A stretch of DNA of 64,000 nucleotides from Intrasporangium flavum (lineage in GTDB: Bacteria > Actinomycetota > Actinomycetes > Actinomycetales > Dermatophilaceae): contig NZ_MLJO01000001.1 in the NCBI RefSeq assembly GCF_001956915.1, forward strand, positions 62,001-126,000, in the 5' to 3' direction. Shown here in pieces: positions 17,052-27,032 of the stretch. The notes beneath the pieces were generated by a model that was not told the DNA's origin, did not search any database, and worked only from the letters and a program-made list of their open reading frames with translations. A program made the translations under genes and the position numbers. Every line of letters begins with the position of its first letter. Within the stretch, counting starts at the first letter, position 1.

Positions 17052-17765
17052 ATGGACTTCACCGCTGACGAGTACGCACGCCGGGACGCCGACCGGCTCC
17101 GGGAGATCCTCGCCGGCCCGCCGGTCACCTGGGTGTTCCTCGGCGACAGCATCACCCAGGGGGTCGTGCACACGCACGGCCGGCGCAACTACGTCGAGCT
17201 GTTCGCCGAGCGCGTCCGCGGCGAGCTCGGCCGGCTCGGCGACGCCGTGGTCAACTCAGGGGTCTCCGGTGCCACGGCCGAGGACCTCCTTCCCGAGTTC
17301 CACTGGCGCGCGGGCCGGTTCGGACCCGACGTCGTGTTCGTCATGTTCGGCACCAACGACATCGTCGCCGGCGCCGACGGCATCCGCGCGTTCCGGTACC
17401 GCATCGACCAGATCGTCCAGCGGTCGCGCGACGTGGGGGCCACGGTCGTGCTCCAGACCCCGCCGCCGGTGCTCACCGACGGGGCGCGCTCGCCGGAGCT
17501 CATCGAGCTCTACGCCGGGGCCGTCCGCGAGGTCGCCGAGTCGCTCGGCGTGCTCGTCGTCGACCACGCCGCGGCGTGGCGCGAGGCCGCCGACGCCGCC
17601 GGGGCCGAGGTCGCGCCCGAGGGCTGGCTCGACGACACCTTCCACCCCGGGGCACGCGGCCACCACGAGATGCTCCTGACGCTCCTGCGCACGCTGGGCA
17701 TCGCCGACGCGTCGAGCGCCGTGTGCTCGCTGGTCGTCGACGACACGGTGGGTGCGGGCGCCTGA
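17052..17765 (+). CDS. SGNH/GDSL-family hydrolase
   Basis: 237-aa esterase/lipase-family protein without a signal peptide. All four SGNH blocks are visible: VFLGDSITQG with nucleophile Ser33, VNSGVSGATAEDL (Gly), MFGTNDIVAG (Asn) and DDTFHPGARGHHEML with the catalytic Asp and His. Substrates in this family range from acyl esters to acetylated sugars. The ATG at 17052 is chosen because of the leaderless-type -10 element; an in-frame codon at 17004 gives only a basic, non-homologous extension. It stands alone between the hydrolase gene and a terminator. Confidence 0.88.
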   Translation: MDFTADEYARRDADRLREILAGPPVTWVFLGDSITQGVVHTHGRRNYVELFAERVRGELGRLGDAVVNSGVSGATAEDLLPEFHWRAGRFGPDVVFVMFGTNDIVAGADGIRAFRYRIDQIVQRSRDVGATVVLQTPPPVLTDGARSPELIELYAGAVREVAESLGVLVVDHAAAWREAADAAGAEVAPEGWLDDTFHPGARGHHEMLLTLLRTLGIADASSAVCSLVVDDTVGAGA

Positions 17766-17793
17766 CGCGCCGCCGACGCTGATCGCACCAGCG

Positions 17794-17820
17794 CCCGCAC
17801 CGGTCAGCGACCGGCGCGGG
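17794..17820 (+). terminator. Hairpin after SGNH hydrolase gene
   Basis: CCCGC-A-CCGGTC (17794-17805) pairs with GACCGG-C-GCGGG (17809-17820) around AGC, with one internal A-C mismatch. Direct copies of GGGTCAG/GGATCAG follow at 17819-17850. Confidence 0.6.
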
Positions 17821-17894
17821 TCAGGGGCGGGTCAGGGTCGGATCAGGGCCGTCCCCAGCAGCGCCGAAGGGCGTCCGCGGGCGACGATGAGGTC

Positions 17895-18293
17895 ATGACA
17901 CAGCCGATTCCCAACCCTTACGGCCAGGCCCTGACGCCGACGCGCGACGAGCGCACGTGGGCGATCCTCGGGCACCTCGCCGCCATCGTCGCCGCCGTCA
18001 TCTCCGTCGGCTGGCTCAGCTTCGTCGGCCCGCTGCTCATCTGGGCCGTCTACAAGGACCGCAGCGCCTTCGTGCGCCAGGCGGCCGCCGGCTCCTTCAA
18101 CTTCAACCTCGCCGTGTGGGCCGCCATCATCGTCGGCTGGCTCATGTTCTTCACGGTGATCCTCATCCCCGTGGCCATCATCGTCTGGGTCGTCGCCGTG
18201 CTGGCCGCGCTGTGGTTCCACGTCCGCGCCGCGATGGCCGCGAACCGGGGCGAGTCCTACCGCTACCCGTGGGGCATCCCGGTCCTGCACTGA
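17895..18293 (+). CDS. DUF4870 domain membrane protein
   Basis: 132-aa membrane protein of the DUF4870 (Tic20-like) family. RTWAILGHLAAIVAAVISVGWLSFVGPLL forms the first hairpin, then the charged KDRSAFVRQAAAGSFNFNL motif typical of the family, then a long hydrophobic pair (VWAAIIVGWLMFF, LIPVAIIVWVVAVLAALWF). The function is not established. It is isolated, with hairpins on both sides, so it is probably its own transcription unit; GACGAT at 17883-17888 would allow a leaderless start. Confidence 0.87.
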   Translation: MTQPIPNPYGQALTPTRDERTWAILGHLAAIVAAVISVGWLSFVGPLLIWAVYKDRSAFVRQAAAGSFNFNLAVWAAIIVGWLMFFTVILIPVAIIVWVVAVLAALWFHVRAAMAANRGESYRYPWGIPVLH

Positions 18294-18327
18294 CGACGCT
18301 GCCGACCACTGCGGAGGTCATGGAACG

Positions 18328-18361
18328 ATGGGGTGGCCCGCCCACGAGGCGGCCACCCCAT
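18328..18361 (+). terminator. Hairpin between DUF4870 gene and pruA
   Basis: ATGGGGTGGCC (18328-18338) pairs perfectly with GGCCACCCCAT (18351-18361) around a 12-base loop. Confidence 0.7.
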
Positions 18362-18414
18362 CGCCCGTTCGGGGCGACGACAGCGAGAACCGCGCCAACC
18401 CGCAGGAGAACTTG

Positions 18415-20043
<1,629 letters not shown>

Positions 20044-20061
20044 GGCGCCGCACCAACGGCA

Positions 20062-20093
20062 GGAGGCCGGTCCCCGTCAGGGGGCCGGCCTCC
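20062..20093 (+). terminator. Hairpin after pruA
   Basis: GGAGGCCGG (20062-20070) pairs with CCGGCCTCC (20085-20093), extended inward by CCCC/GGGG. It separates pruA from the convergent DUF2505 gene. Confidence 0.7.
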
Positions 20094-20126
20094 GCTGCGT
20101 CCTCGGTGTCCGGGATCGGTGCTGGC

Positions 20127-20624
20127 TCAGGCGTGCTCGGTGAGCCAGGCCCGACCGGTCTGCTGCTCGCTGCGGATGGCGTCGACGACCGCAGGGGCGG
20201 CCGCCTTCTCGACCTTGCCGCCGAACAGCGGGATCGAGGCCTTGAGGTCGCCCTCGATGGTGATCGTCGTGCCACCGCCCGAGGGGAACAGGCGCACGTC
20301 CGAGCGCATCGCGACCGGGGCGCCGGCGACCTCGACCGTGAGCGTGCCGGTGCGGCCGGCGTCGCCGTCGGGGCCGGACCACTCGTAGGTCTCGGTGATC
20401 GACAGCGTGCTGCCGACGACCGACTTGGCGAAGTCGGGCAGGCCGTCCGTGGGCAGGTCGCGGCGGGTGACGACGCGGGCGCCGTCGCCGGCCGACGTCA
20501 CTGCGGCGTCGTGGCGCAGCGCGCCGGCCTCGACGCACTTGCGCTCCTGGAACTGCGGGTCGGTGACCATGGCGAAGACGGCGTCGGGGGCGGCGACGTA
20601 CGAGATCGTCTCGGAGATCCTCAT
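20127..20624 (-). CDS. DUF2505 family protein (SRPBCC-like)
   Basis: 165-aa protein of the actinobacterial DUF2505 family, predicted to have an SRPBCC/START-like lipid- or ligand-binding fold. Typical features are the opening RISETISYVAAPDAVFAMVTDPQFQERK, a central RRDLPTDGLPDFAKSVVG and the last helix KAAAPAVVDAIRSEQQTGRAWL. The biochemical role is unknown. The ATG at 20624 fits the family start better than the in-frame GTG at 20633. A -10-like TAGCGT just upstream suggests a nearly leaderless mRNA. Confidence 0.85.
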   Translation of the reverse strand: MRISETISYVAAPDAVFAMVTDPQFQERKCVEAGALRHDAAVTSAGDGARVVTRRDLPTDGLPDFAKSVVGSTLSITETYEWSGPDGDAGRTGTLTVEVAGAPVAMRSDVRLFPSGGGTTITIEGDLKASIPLFGGKVEKAAAPAVVDAIRSEQQTGRAWLTEHA

Positions 20625-20631
20625 GGGCGAC

Positions 20632-20637
20632 ACGCTA
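20632..20637 (-). promoter_or_regulatory. Candidate -10 element of the DUF2505 gene
   Basis: TAGCGT on the minus strand (20637-20632) puts initiation one base before the ATG at 20624. Confidence 0.45.
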
Positions 20638-20682
20638 TGCCACGGCAGTCCGCGCTCGTCCGCGGCGCCGCGGTGCGGGCCG

Positions 20683-21174
20683 TCACGTACCGGAGCGGGA
20701 CCGGTCGGAGACGCGGGACAGGGCGCCGATCGAGCGCTCGAGCTCGCGCCGCAGACGGGCCAGCTCGCGGGCGCGGGTGGAGGTGATGCGGTTGAGCAGC
20801 TCCTGCAGCCGCGCCCGCTCGCGCAGGCGGGTGTCGGGCTCGACGCGGCTCGGGCCGGGCGCCTCGACGACGAGCGGCCCGTCGAGCAGGAGGCCGGCGC
20901 GGCGCAGGTCGGGCTCGAGCGCGCGCAGGCGGGCGGCGCTCTCGGCGGTGGCGGCGGTGAGCGCCTGCAGGAGCCCGCCGACGGCGTCGAGCTCGGTGGC
21001 GGTGCGGGTCAGCAGGTCGCGCTCGCGGGCGGTGGGGTCGGCCTCGCCGCGCCGGACCTGCCGACCGGCCGGGGCGTTGAGGTCGTGGACGTGGTCGGCG
21101 AGCCGGCCCGCGCCACCGCGCAGCGTGCCGCCCAGGGCCGAGATCGAGGCGGGGTCGCCGTCGGCACCCCTCAC
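20683..21174 (-). CDS. Uncharacterised helical protein, second gene of pair
   Basis: 163-aa, Arg/Ala/Leu-rich and almost entirely helical protein. It begins with SISALGGTLRGGAGRLADHVHDLN, a segment that recalls short helical proteins of type VII secretion loci, and ends in a long heptad-like region (RERARLQELLNRITSTRARELARLRRELERS). There is no signal peptide or membrane segment. The GTG start overlaps the TGA of the preceding gene (GTGA). I do not recognise a named family. Confidence 0.6.
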   Translation of the reverse strand: MRGADGDPASISALGGTLRGGAGRLADHVHDLNAPAGRQVRRGEADPTARERDLLTRTATELDAVGGLLQALTAATAESAARLRALEPDLRRAGLLLDGPLVVEAPGPSRVEPDTRLRERARLQELLNRITSTRARELARLRRELERSIGALSRVSDRSRSGT

Positions 21175-21494
21175 GGCGTCCACCCCCGGTGCCCGGCCGC
21201 GTCGACGGCGTCGACGGCGTGGTCGGCACGGTCGGTGCGGGCGGTGCCCGCGGACCCGAGGTCGAGGAGCCGCTCCTCGAGGGCCTCGGCCAGCGCCCGG
21301 AGCGTGTCGGCGCCCTGCTCGACCCACGCGTCGAGGAGCCGTTGGGTGGCCAGGTCGCCGACGTCGGGCAGGTGCGTCAGCAGCGCATCCGACAGCGACC
21401 GGGCCCCGGCCCGGGCGTCGGCGAGGGCCCGGAGGGTCGCCGGGTCGGCGGCGCCCGCCGCCCGCTGCCCGGTCCCGTCGGTCCCGTCGGTCAT
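21171..21494 (-). CDS. Uncharacterised small helical protein, first gene of pair
   Basis: 107-aa acidic helical protein: a Gly/Thr-rich N-terminus, then helices DPATLRALADARAGARSLSDALLTHL and LATQRLLDAWVEQGADTLRALAEALEERLLDLG. It is about the size of WXG100-type helical hairpin proteins but has no WXG motif. The ATG at 21494 is chosen because a -10-like TAGAGT lies just upstream; the frame stays open further upstream into the gdh promoter region without protein-like sequence. It overlaps the downstream gene by four bases. Confidence 0.58.
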   Translation of the reverse strand: MTDGTDGTGQRAAGAADPATLRALADARAGARSLSDALLTHLPDVGDLATQRLLDAWVEQGADTLRALAEALEERLLDLGSAGTARTDRADHAVDAVDAAGHRGWTP

Positions 21495-21501
21495 GGGCCC
21501 C

Positions 21502-21507
21502 ACTCTA
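21502..21507 (-). promoter_or_regulatory. Candidate -10 element of the helical pair
   Basis: TAGAGT on the minus strand (21507-21502) puts initiation one base before the ATG at 21494. Confidence 0.45.
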
Positions 21508-21593
21508 GGCAGTCGCGGCGCCGTCCCTCGGGAGTTCTCCACCGTCTCGCGACCGGCCGCCGGGGGTGGTGCGGCGTCGGCGGCCGACGGGGA

Positions 21594-21599
21594 TAGGCT
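21594..21599 (+). promoter_or_regulatory. Candidate -10 element of gdh
   Basis: TAGGCT, the most frequent -10 form in this window. Initiation near 21606 would give a leader of about 62 bases before the ATG at 21668. The divergent pair promoter lies about 90 bases away. Confidence 0.45.
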
Positions 21600-21667
21600 C
21601 ACATGGTGAGATGCCGGCACAACGGCGTGCCGTGCACGAGGCCCACGGTGAGGAATCCGAACAGCGC

Positions 21668-24600
21668 ATGTCCGCGTCACTCGAACAGACTCGAATCGAC
21701 GTCCTGAAGGCCGCGGCAGCGGCCGTCGCAGCGCCGGCCCCGAGGAGGGGCCGGGGCGTTGCAGACCACACGAGCGAGCTCGTGGAGTACCTGCTCGCCT
21801 ACTACCGGCTCGTCGCCACCGAGGACCTCCTCGCGCGACCGGCCCGCGAGCTGGCCACGATCGCCCAGGAGCACCGCGCCTTCGCGGCGGAGCGGCCGGT
21901 CGGCACCTTCAACGTCCGGGCCTTCAACCCGACGCCCGAGGACGAGGGCTGGTCGACGACCCACACGGTCGTGCAGGTCGTCGTCGACGACATGCCCTTC
22001 CTCGTCGACTCCGTCGTCGCAGCGCTCGGCGGCTTCGACCGTGGCGTCCACCTCATCGTCCACCCGCAGATGACGGTGTCGCGCACCATCACCGGCGAGC
22101 TGCAGACCGTCGTCACCGACGGCAGCACCACGGTGCCGAGCGGCGGCGTCGGCCTCGTGCGCGAGTCGTGGATGCACCTGGAGATCGACCGGCTGCCCGA
22201 CGACGCCCTGCCCGACGTCGAGAACCGCCTGCGCCACGTCCTCGACAACGTGCGCGACAGCGTCGAGGACTGGCCCAAGATGCGGGCCCACGCGCTGACG
22301 ATCGCGAGCGAGCTGCGCTCGGCGACGCCCCCCGGCACCGACCCGCACCAGGCCCGCGAGGCGGCCCGGTTCCTCGAGTGGCTGGCCCACAACAACTTCA
22401 CCTTCCTCGGCTACCGCGAGTACTCGCTGAGCCACGAGGACGGCAAGGACATCTCGCGGCAGGTGCCGGGCACCGGCCTGGGCCTGCTGCGCTACGACCG
22501 TCCGCGTGCCGGCAGCGGCCTCGTGCTGACGCCCGCCGCCAGCCACGCCGCCCGCGACTCCACGATCCTCATCATCACCAAGGCCAACTCGCGCGCCACG
22601 GTGCACCGCGACGTCTACCTCGACTACATCTCGATCAAGAAGTTCGACGCGCGCGGCGAGTGCGTGGGGGAGCAGCGCTTCCTCGGCCTCTACGCGTCGG
22701 CCGCCTACAACGACACGATCCACGACATCCCGCTCGTCGACGTGCGTGCCCAGGAGGTCCTGCGCATCACCGGGCTGTCGGCCGACAGCCACTCGGGCAA
22801 GGACATCCTCCAGATCCTCGAGACCTACCCGCGCGACGAGCTCTTCCAGACGAGCGCCGCGCAGCTGGCCGACATCGCCACGAGCGTCCTGCACCTGCAG
22901 GAGCGTCGCAAGACCAAGCTGTTCCTGCGCCGCGACGAGTTCGGCCGCTTCGTCTCCTGCCTCGTCTACCTGCCGCGCGACCGCTACAACACGACGGTCC
23001 GCCTGCGCATCGAGGCCCTCCTGCTCGAGGCGTTCGGCGGCGAGAACATCGACAACACGACCCGCGTCAGCGAGTCGGTCCTCGCGCGCCTGCACTTCGT
23101 CGTGCGGATGCCGGCCGGCGTCGACATCCCCGACGTCGACGAGGCGGCGCTCGAGCAGCGCGTCATCGACGCCACCCGCACGTGGGACGAGGACCTCGCC
23201 GAGGCCCTCGCGAGCGCCCGGGGCACCGACGGCGCCGCGCGGGCCATGGCGGCCTACGCCAAGGCGCTGCCGGAGGCCTACAAGGAGGACTTCGACGTCG
23301 CCACCGCGGTCGAGGACCTCGACCGCATCGAGGCCCTCGGCGACGGCGACCTCACGACCGCCCTGCACCTCTACGAGGACACCGCGAGCGACGCCGCCCA
23401 GGAGCGACGCTTCAAGCTCTACCGCCGCGCCGAGCTGTCGCTGACGCAGGTGCTCCCGCTCTTCACCCACCTCGGCGTCGAGGTCGGCGACGAGCGTCCG
23501 TACGAGCTGCGCGGCGCCGACGGGCGCACCCTGCGCATCTACGACTTCGGCCTGCGCGCCGACGCCGACCTGTGGGCCGGCACGACCGCCGGTACGGGCG
23601 CCGACGACGTGCGCCACCGCTTCGAGGACGCGTTCCGCGCGGTCTGGGACGGCCGCGCGGAGTCCGACGGCTTCAACGCGCTCGTCCTCGGCGCCGGGCT
23701 GACGTGGCGCCAGGTCGTCATCCTGCGCACCGTCGCCAAGTACCTGCGCCAGACCGGGTCGACGTTCTCGCAGGACTACGTCGAGTCGGCCCTCGTGGCG
23801 CACACCGGCCTCGCCCGCAGCCTCGTCGAGCTCTTCGAGGCCCGGTTCGACCCCGACGCCTTCCCCGACACCGACGCCGGCCGCGACAAGCGGGCAGCCC
23901 GGCAGAAGGCGATCGTCACGCACGTCAAGGAGGCGCTCGACGACGTCGCGAGCCTCGACCACGACCGCATCGTCCGGGCGCTGCTCGGCGTCATCCAGGC
24001 CAGCCTGCGCACGAACTTCTACCAGCCCGACGAGCACGGCCACGACAAGTCGTACGTCTCGCTCAAGCTCAACCCCAAGAAGGTCCCCGACCTGCCGGCG
24101 CCGCGGCCGATGTTCGAGGTGTGGGTCTACAGCCCGCGCGTCGAGGGCGTGCACCTGCGCTTCGGCAAGGTCGCCCGCGGCGGCCTGCGCTGGTCGGACC
24201 GCCGCGAGGATTTCCGCACCGAGGTCCTCGGCCTCGTCAAGGCGCAGATGGTCAAGAACGCCGTCATCGTGCCGACCGGCTCCAAGGGCGGGTTCTACGC
24301 CAAGCAGCTGCCCGACCCCGCCGTCGACCGCGCCGCCTGGATGGACGAGGGCATCGCGTCCTACAAGCTGTTCATCTCCGGCCTGCTCGACCTCACCGAC
24401 AACCTCGTCTCGGGCGAGGCCGTGCCGCCGCACCGCGTCGTGCGCCACGACGAGGTCGACACCTACCTCGTCGTCGCGGCCGACAAGGGCACGGCGAAGT
24501 TCTCCGACATCGCCAACGGCATCTCCTCCGACTACGGGTTCTGGCTCGACGACGCCTTCGCCTCGGGCGGCTCGGCGGGCTATGACCACAAGGGCATGGG

Positions 24601-26899
24601 CATCACGGCCCGCGGCGCGTGGGAGTCGGTCAAGCGCCACTTCCGCGAGCTGGGCGTCGACACGCAGAGCGAGGAGTTCACCGTCGTCGGCGTCGGCGAC
24701 ATGAGCGGCGACGTCTTCGGCAACGGGATGCTGCTGTCCGAGCACATCCGCCTCGTGGCCGCCTTCGACCACCGGCACATCTTCGTCGACCCCGACCCCG
24801 ACGCCGCGGTGTCCTTCGCGGAGCGGCGCCGGATGTTCGACCTGCCCGGCTCGTCGTGGGCCGACTACGACGAGTCGCTCATCAGCAAGGGCGGCGGTGT
24901 CTTCCCGCGCTCGGCCAAGTCGATCGCCGTGACGCCGCAGATGGTCGCGGCCCTCGGCCTGCGGGCCGGCACGAAGAGCCTGACGCCCGCCGAGCTGATG
25001 AAGGCGATCCTGCTCGCGCCTGTCGACCTGCTCTGGAACGGCGGCATCGGCACCTACGTCAAGGCCGCGGCCGAGACGAACGCCGAGATCGGTGACCGCG
25101 CCAACGACGCCATCCGCGTCAACGGCGTCGACCTGCGGTGCAAGGTCGTCGGCGAGGGCGGCAACCTCGGCCTGAGCCAGCTCGGGCGCATCGAGGCGGC
25201 CCTGGCGGGCGTGCGCGTCAACACCGACGCCATCGACAACAGCGCCGGGGTCGACACCTCCGACCACGAGGTCAACATCAAGATCCTGCTCACCGAGCTG
25301 ACCCGCACCGGCGAGCTGACGACGAAGCGCCGCAACACGCTGCTCGCCTCGATGACCGACGAGGTCGCCCAGCAGGTGCTGCGCGACAACTACGAGCAGA
25401 ACGTCCTGCTCGGCAACGCCCGGGCCCAGCAGCACCAGATGCTCGTCGTGCACGAGCGGCTCATCCAGTTCCTCGAGGAGCACGGCGAGCTCGACCGCGC
25501 CCTCGAGTTCCTGCCGAGCGACTCCGAGATCAACCGGCGCCAGAAGGACGGCCTCGGCCTGTCCTCGCCGGAGTTCTCGGTGCTCGTCGCGTACGCGAAG
25601 CTCTACCTGAAGAACCAGCTCATCGCCACGTCGCTGCCCGACGACCCGTGGTTCGCCTCGACGCTGTCGGAGTACTTCCCGAAGCCGTTGCGCGGCAAGT
25701 ACGCCGAGCAGATCGAGGCGCACCCGCTGCGTCGGGAGATCATCACCAACGCGGTCGCCAACTCGATGGTCAACCGCGGCGGCATCACGTTCGCCTACCG
25801 CGCCACCGAGGAGACCGGCGCGTCGCCGGAGCAGGTCGCCCGCGCCTACGTCGTGTGCCGTGAGGTGTTCGACCTCGCCGGCTTCGTGCGACGCGTCGAG
25901 GCCACGGACAACCAGGTGTCGACGGCCGCGCAGACGGCGCTCTACCTCGAGTTCCGCCGTCTCATCGACCGCGCGGTGCGCTGGTTCCTCACGGCCCGAC
26001 CGGCCGAGCTCGACCTCGCGGCCGAGGTGGCCCGGTTCCGGCCCGGTGTGGAGGCGTACGCGGGACGGATGGCCGAGGTGCTGCAGGGCAGCGAGCGCAC
26101 CCGCCTCGTGCGGCGCGCCCGCGACCTGCAGGGCAAGGGCGTGCCCGAGGACCTCGCGCTGTCGGCGGCCTCCCTGCTCGACGCGTACTCGCTCCTCGAC
26201 TGCATCGAGGTGGCCGAGGACACCGGAGAGCCGCTCGAGAGCGTCGTCGGCGTGTACTTCCTCGCCTCGGAGACCTTCAGCATCGACGCGATGCTGACCC
26301 GGGTCACCGCCCTGCCGCGCGAGGACCGCTGGGACGCCCTCGCCCGAGGCGCCATGCGTGACGACCTCTACGCGGTGCTCGAGAGCCTGACGCGCTCGAT
26401 CCTCGAGGTCAGCGACCGCTCGGCCGAGCCCGCCGCGCGGCTCGAGGCGTGGTCCGAGCTCAACGCCGACGCCCTGGGCCGGGCCCGTCAGGCCCTCGGC
26501 GGCATCGAGCGGATGAGCCACGCCGGCATCGCCGCCCTGTCGGTGGCGCTGCGCACGCTGCGCACGGTGACGCGTCCGGCGGCCTCGTCGGCGCCGCAGC
26601 CGGCGGACGTGCCCGCGCTGCCGGCCGGCCCGGCGAAGAAGGCGGCGACGAAGGCTGCGAAGAAGGTCGCCAAGAAGGCCACCCAGAAGGTCGCTGCGTC
26701 TCCCGCGGCGTCGAACGGCTCGAAGGCCCCGACGAAGGCCCCGACCAAGGCTGCGGCGAAGGCACCGGCGAAGGACACCGCGAAGAAGACGGCGACCAAG
26801 AAGGCGTCCAAGGCGGCCGCGAAGGTCACCGCGAAGAAGGCGCCGGCCAAGAAGGCATCCGCGAAGAAGGCCGCGTCGTCGGCCCGGGCCCGCGGCTGA
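21668..26899 (+). CDS. gdh: Large (180-kDa class) NAD-specific glutamate dehydrogenase with histone-like tail
   Basis: 1743-aa enzyme of the GDH-180 class (Streptomyces, mycobacterial Rv2476c) that deaminates glutamate to 2-oxoglutarate with NAD+. The N-terminal half has ACT-like regulatory domains; the catalytic part includes LRFGKVARGGLRWSDRREDFRTE's core and IVPTGSKGGF, then GVGDMSGDVFGNGM and KVVGEGGNLGLSQLGR. After the usual end, residues about 1655-1743 form a Lys/Ala/Pro-rich tail of KKA, TKAAKK and APAKKA repeats, like the C-terminus of mycobacterial HU or histone H1. I know of no such tail in characterised members (about 1,620-1,650 aa). ATG 21668 fits the family start. A hairpin ends the gene. 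Confidence 0.95.
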   Translation: MSASLEQTRIDVLKAAAAAVAAPAPRRGRGVADHTSELVEYLLAYYRLVATEDLLARPARELATIAQEHRAFAAERPVGTFNVRAFNPTPEDEGWSTTHTVVQVVVDDMPFLVDSVVAALGGFDRGVHLIVHPQMTVSRTITGELQTVVTDGSTTVPSGGVGLVRESWMHLEIDRLPDDALPDVENRLRHVLDNVRDSVEDWPKMRAHALTIASELRSATPPGTDPHQAREAARFLEWLAHNNFTFLGYREYSLSHEDGKDISRQVPGTGLGLLRYDRPRAGSGLVLTPAASHAARDSTILIITKANSRATVHRDVYLDYISIKKFDARGECVGEQRFLGLYASAAYNDTIHDIPLVDVRAQEVLRITGLSADSHSGKDILQILETYPRDELFQTSAAQLADIATSVLHLQERRKTKLFLRRDEFGRFVSCLVYLPRDRYNTTVRLRIEALLLEAFGGENIDNTTRVSESVLARLHFVVRMPAGVDIPDVDEAALEQRVIDATRTWDEDLAEALASARGTDGAARAMAAYAKALPEAYKEDFDVATAVEDLDRIEALGDGDLTTALHLYEDTASDAAQERRFKLYRRAELSLTQVLPLFTHLGVEVGDERPYELRGADGRTLRIYDFGLRADADLWAGTTAGTGADDVRHRFEDAFRAVWDGRAESDGFNALVLGAGLTWRQVVILRTVAKYLRQTGSTFSQDYVESALVAHTGLARSLVELFEARFDPDAFPDTDAGRDKRAARQKAIVTHVKEALDDVASLDHDRIVRALLGVIQASLRTNFYQPDEHGHDKSYVSLKLNPKKVPDLPAPRPMFEVWVYSPRVEGVHLRFGKVARGGLRWSDRREDFRTEVLGLVKAQMVKNAVIVPTGSKGGFYAKQLPDPAVDRAAWMDEGIASYKLFISGLLDLTDNLVSGEAVPPHRVVRHDEVDTYLVVAADKGTAKFSDIANGISSDYGFWLDDAFASGGSAGYDHKGMGITARGAWESVKRHFRELGVDTQSEEFTVVGVGDMSGDVFGNGMLLSEHIRLVAAFDHRHIFVDPDPDAAVSFAERRRMFDLPGSSWADYDESLISKGGGVFPRSAKSIAVTPQMVAALGLRAGTKSLTPAELMKAILLAPVDLLWNGGIGTYVKAAAETNAEIGDRANDAIRVNGVDLRCKVVGEGGNLGLSQLGRIEAALAGVRVNTDAIDNSAGVDTSDHEVNIKILLTELTRTGELTTKRRNTLLASMTDEVAQQVLRDNYEQNVLLGNARAQQHQMLVVHERLIQFLEEHGELDRALEFLPSDSEINRRQKDGLGLSSPEFSVLVAYAKLYLKNQLIATSLPDDPWFASTLSEYFPKPLRGKYAEQIEAHPLRREIITNAVANSMVNRGGITFAYRATEETGASPEQVARAYVVCREVFDLAGFVRRVEATDNQVSTAAQTALYLEFRRLIDRAVRWFLTARPAELDLAAEVARFRPGVEAYAGRMAEVLQGSERTRLVRRARDLQGKGVPEDLALSAASLLDAYSLLDCIEVAEDTGEPLESVVGVYFLASETFSIDAMLTRVTALPREDRWDALARGAMRDDLYAVLESLTRSILEVSDRSAEPAARLEAWSELNADALGRARQALGGIERMSHAGIAALSVALRTLRTVTRPAASSAPQPADVPALPAGPAKKAATKAAKKVAKKATQKVAASPAASNGSKAPTKAPTKAAAKAPAKDTAKKTATKKASKAAAKVTAKKAPAKKASAKKAASSARARG

Positions 26900-26917
26900 C
26901 CGGACCGTCCCACCGAG

Positions 26918-26957
26918 CGCCCCGCCGCCACCGTCGCACGACGGAGGCGGTGGGGCG
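26918..26957 (+). terminator. Hairpin after gdh
   Basis: CGCCCCGCCGCC (26918-26929) pairs with GGCGGTGGGGCG (26946-26957) with one mismatch. Confidence 0.6.
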
Positions 26958-27020
26958 TTCGCCGTCCCGGGACGTGAGAGGGCCTGCGAGACCGCCGGGC
27001 GCGTCCGGCCGCACGCTCAC

Positions 27021-27026
27021 TAGGCT
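27021..27026 (+). promoter_or_regulatory. Candidate -10 element, leaderless start of pdtaS
   Basis: TAGGCT positions initiation exactly on the GTG at 27033. Confidence 0.55.
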
Positions 27027-27032
27027 CGTGAC

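Noticed and set aside
21677-26521. Very long open frame on the minus strand opposite gdh (and similar ones opposite secA and kgd)
   Set aside because: High GC at third codon positions removes stop codons from the antisense frame; composition is dominated by Val, Asp, Arg and His, with no ribosome binding sites or domains.
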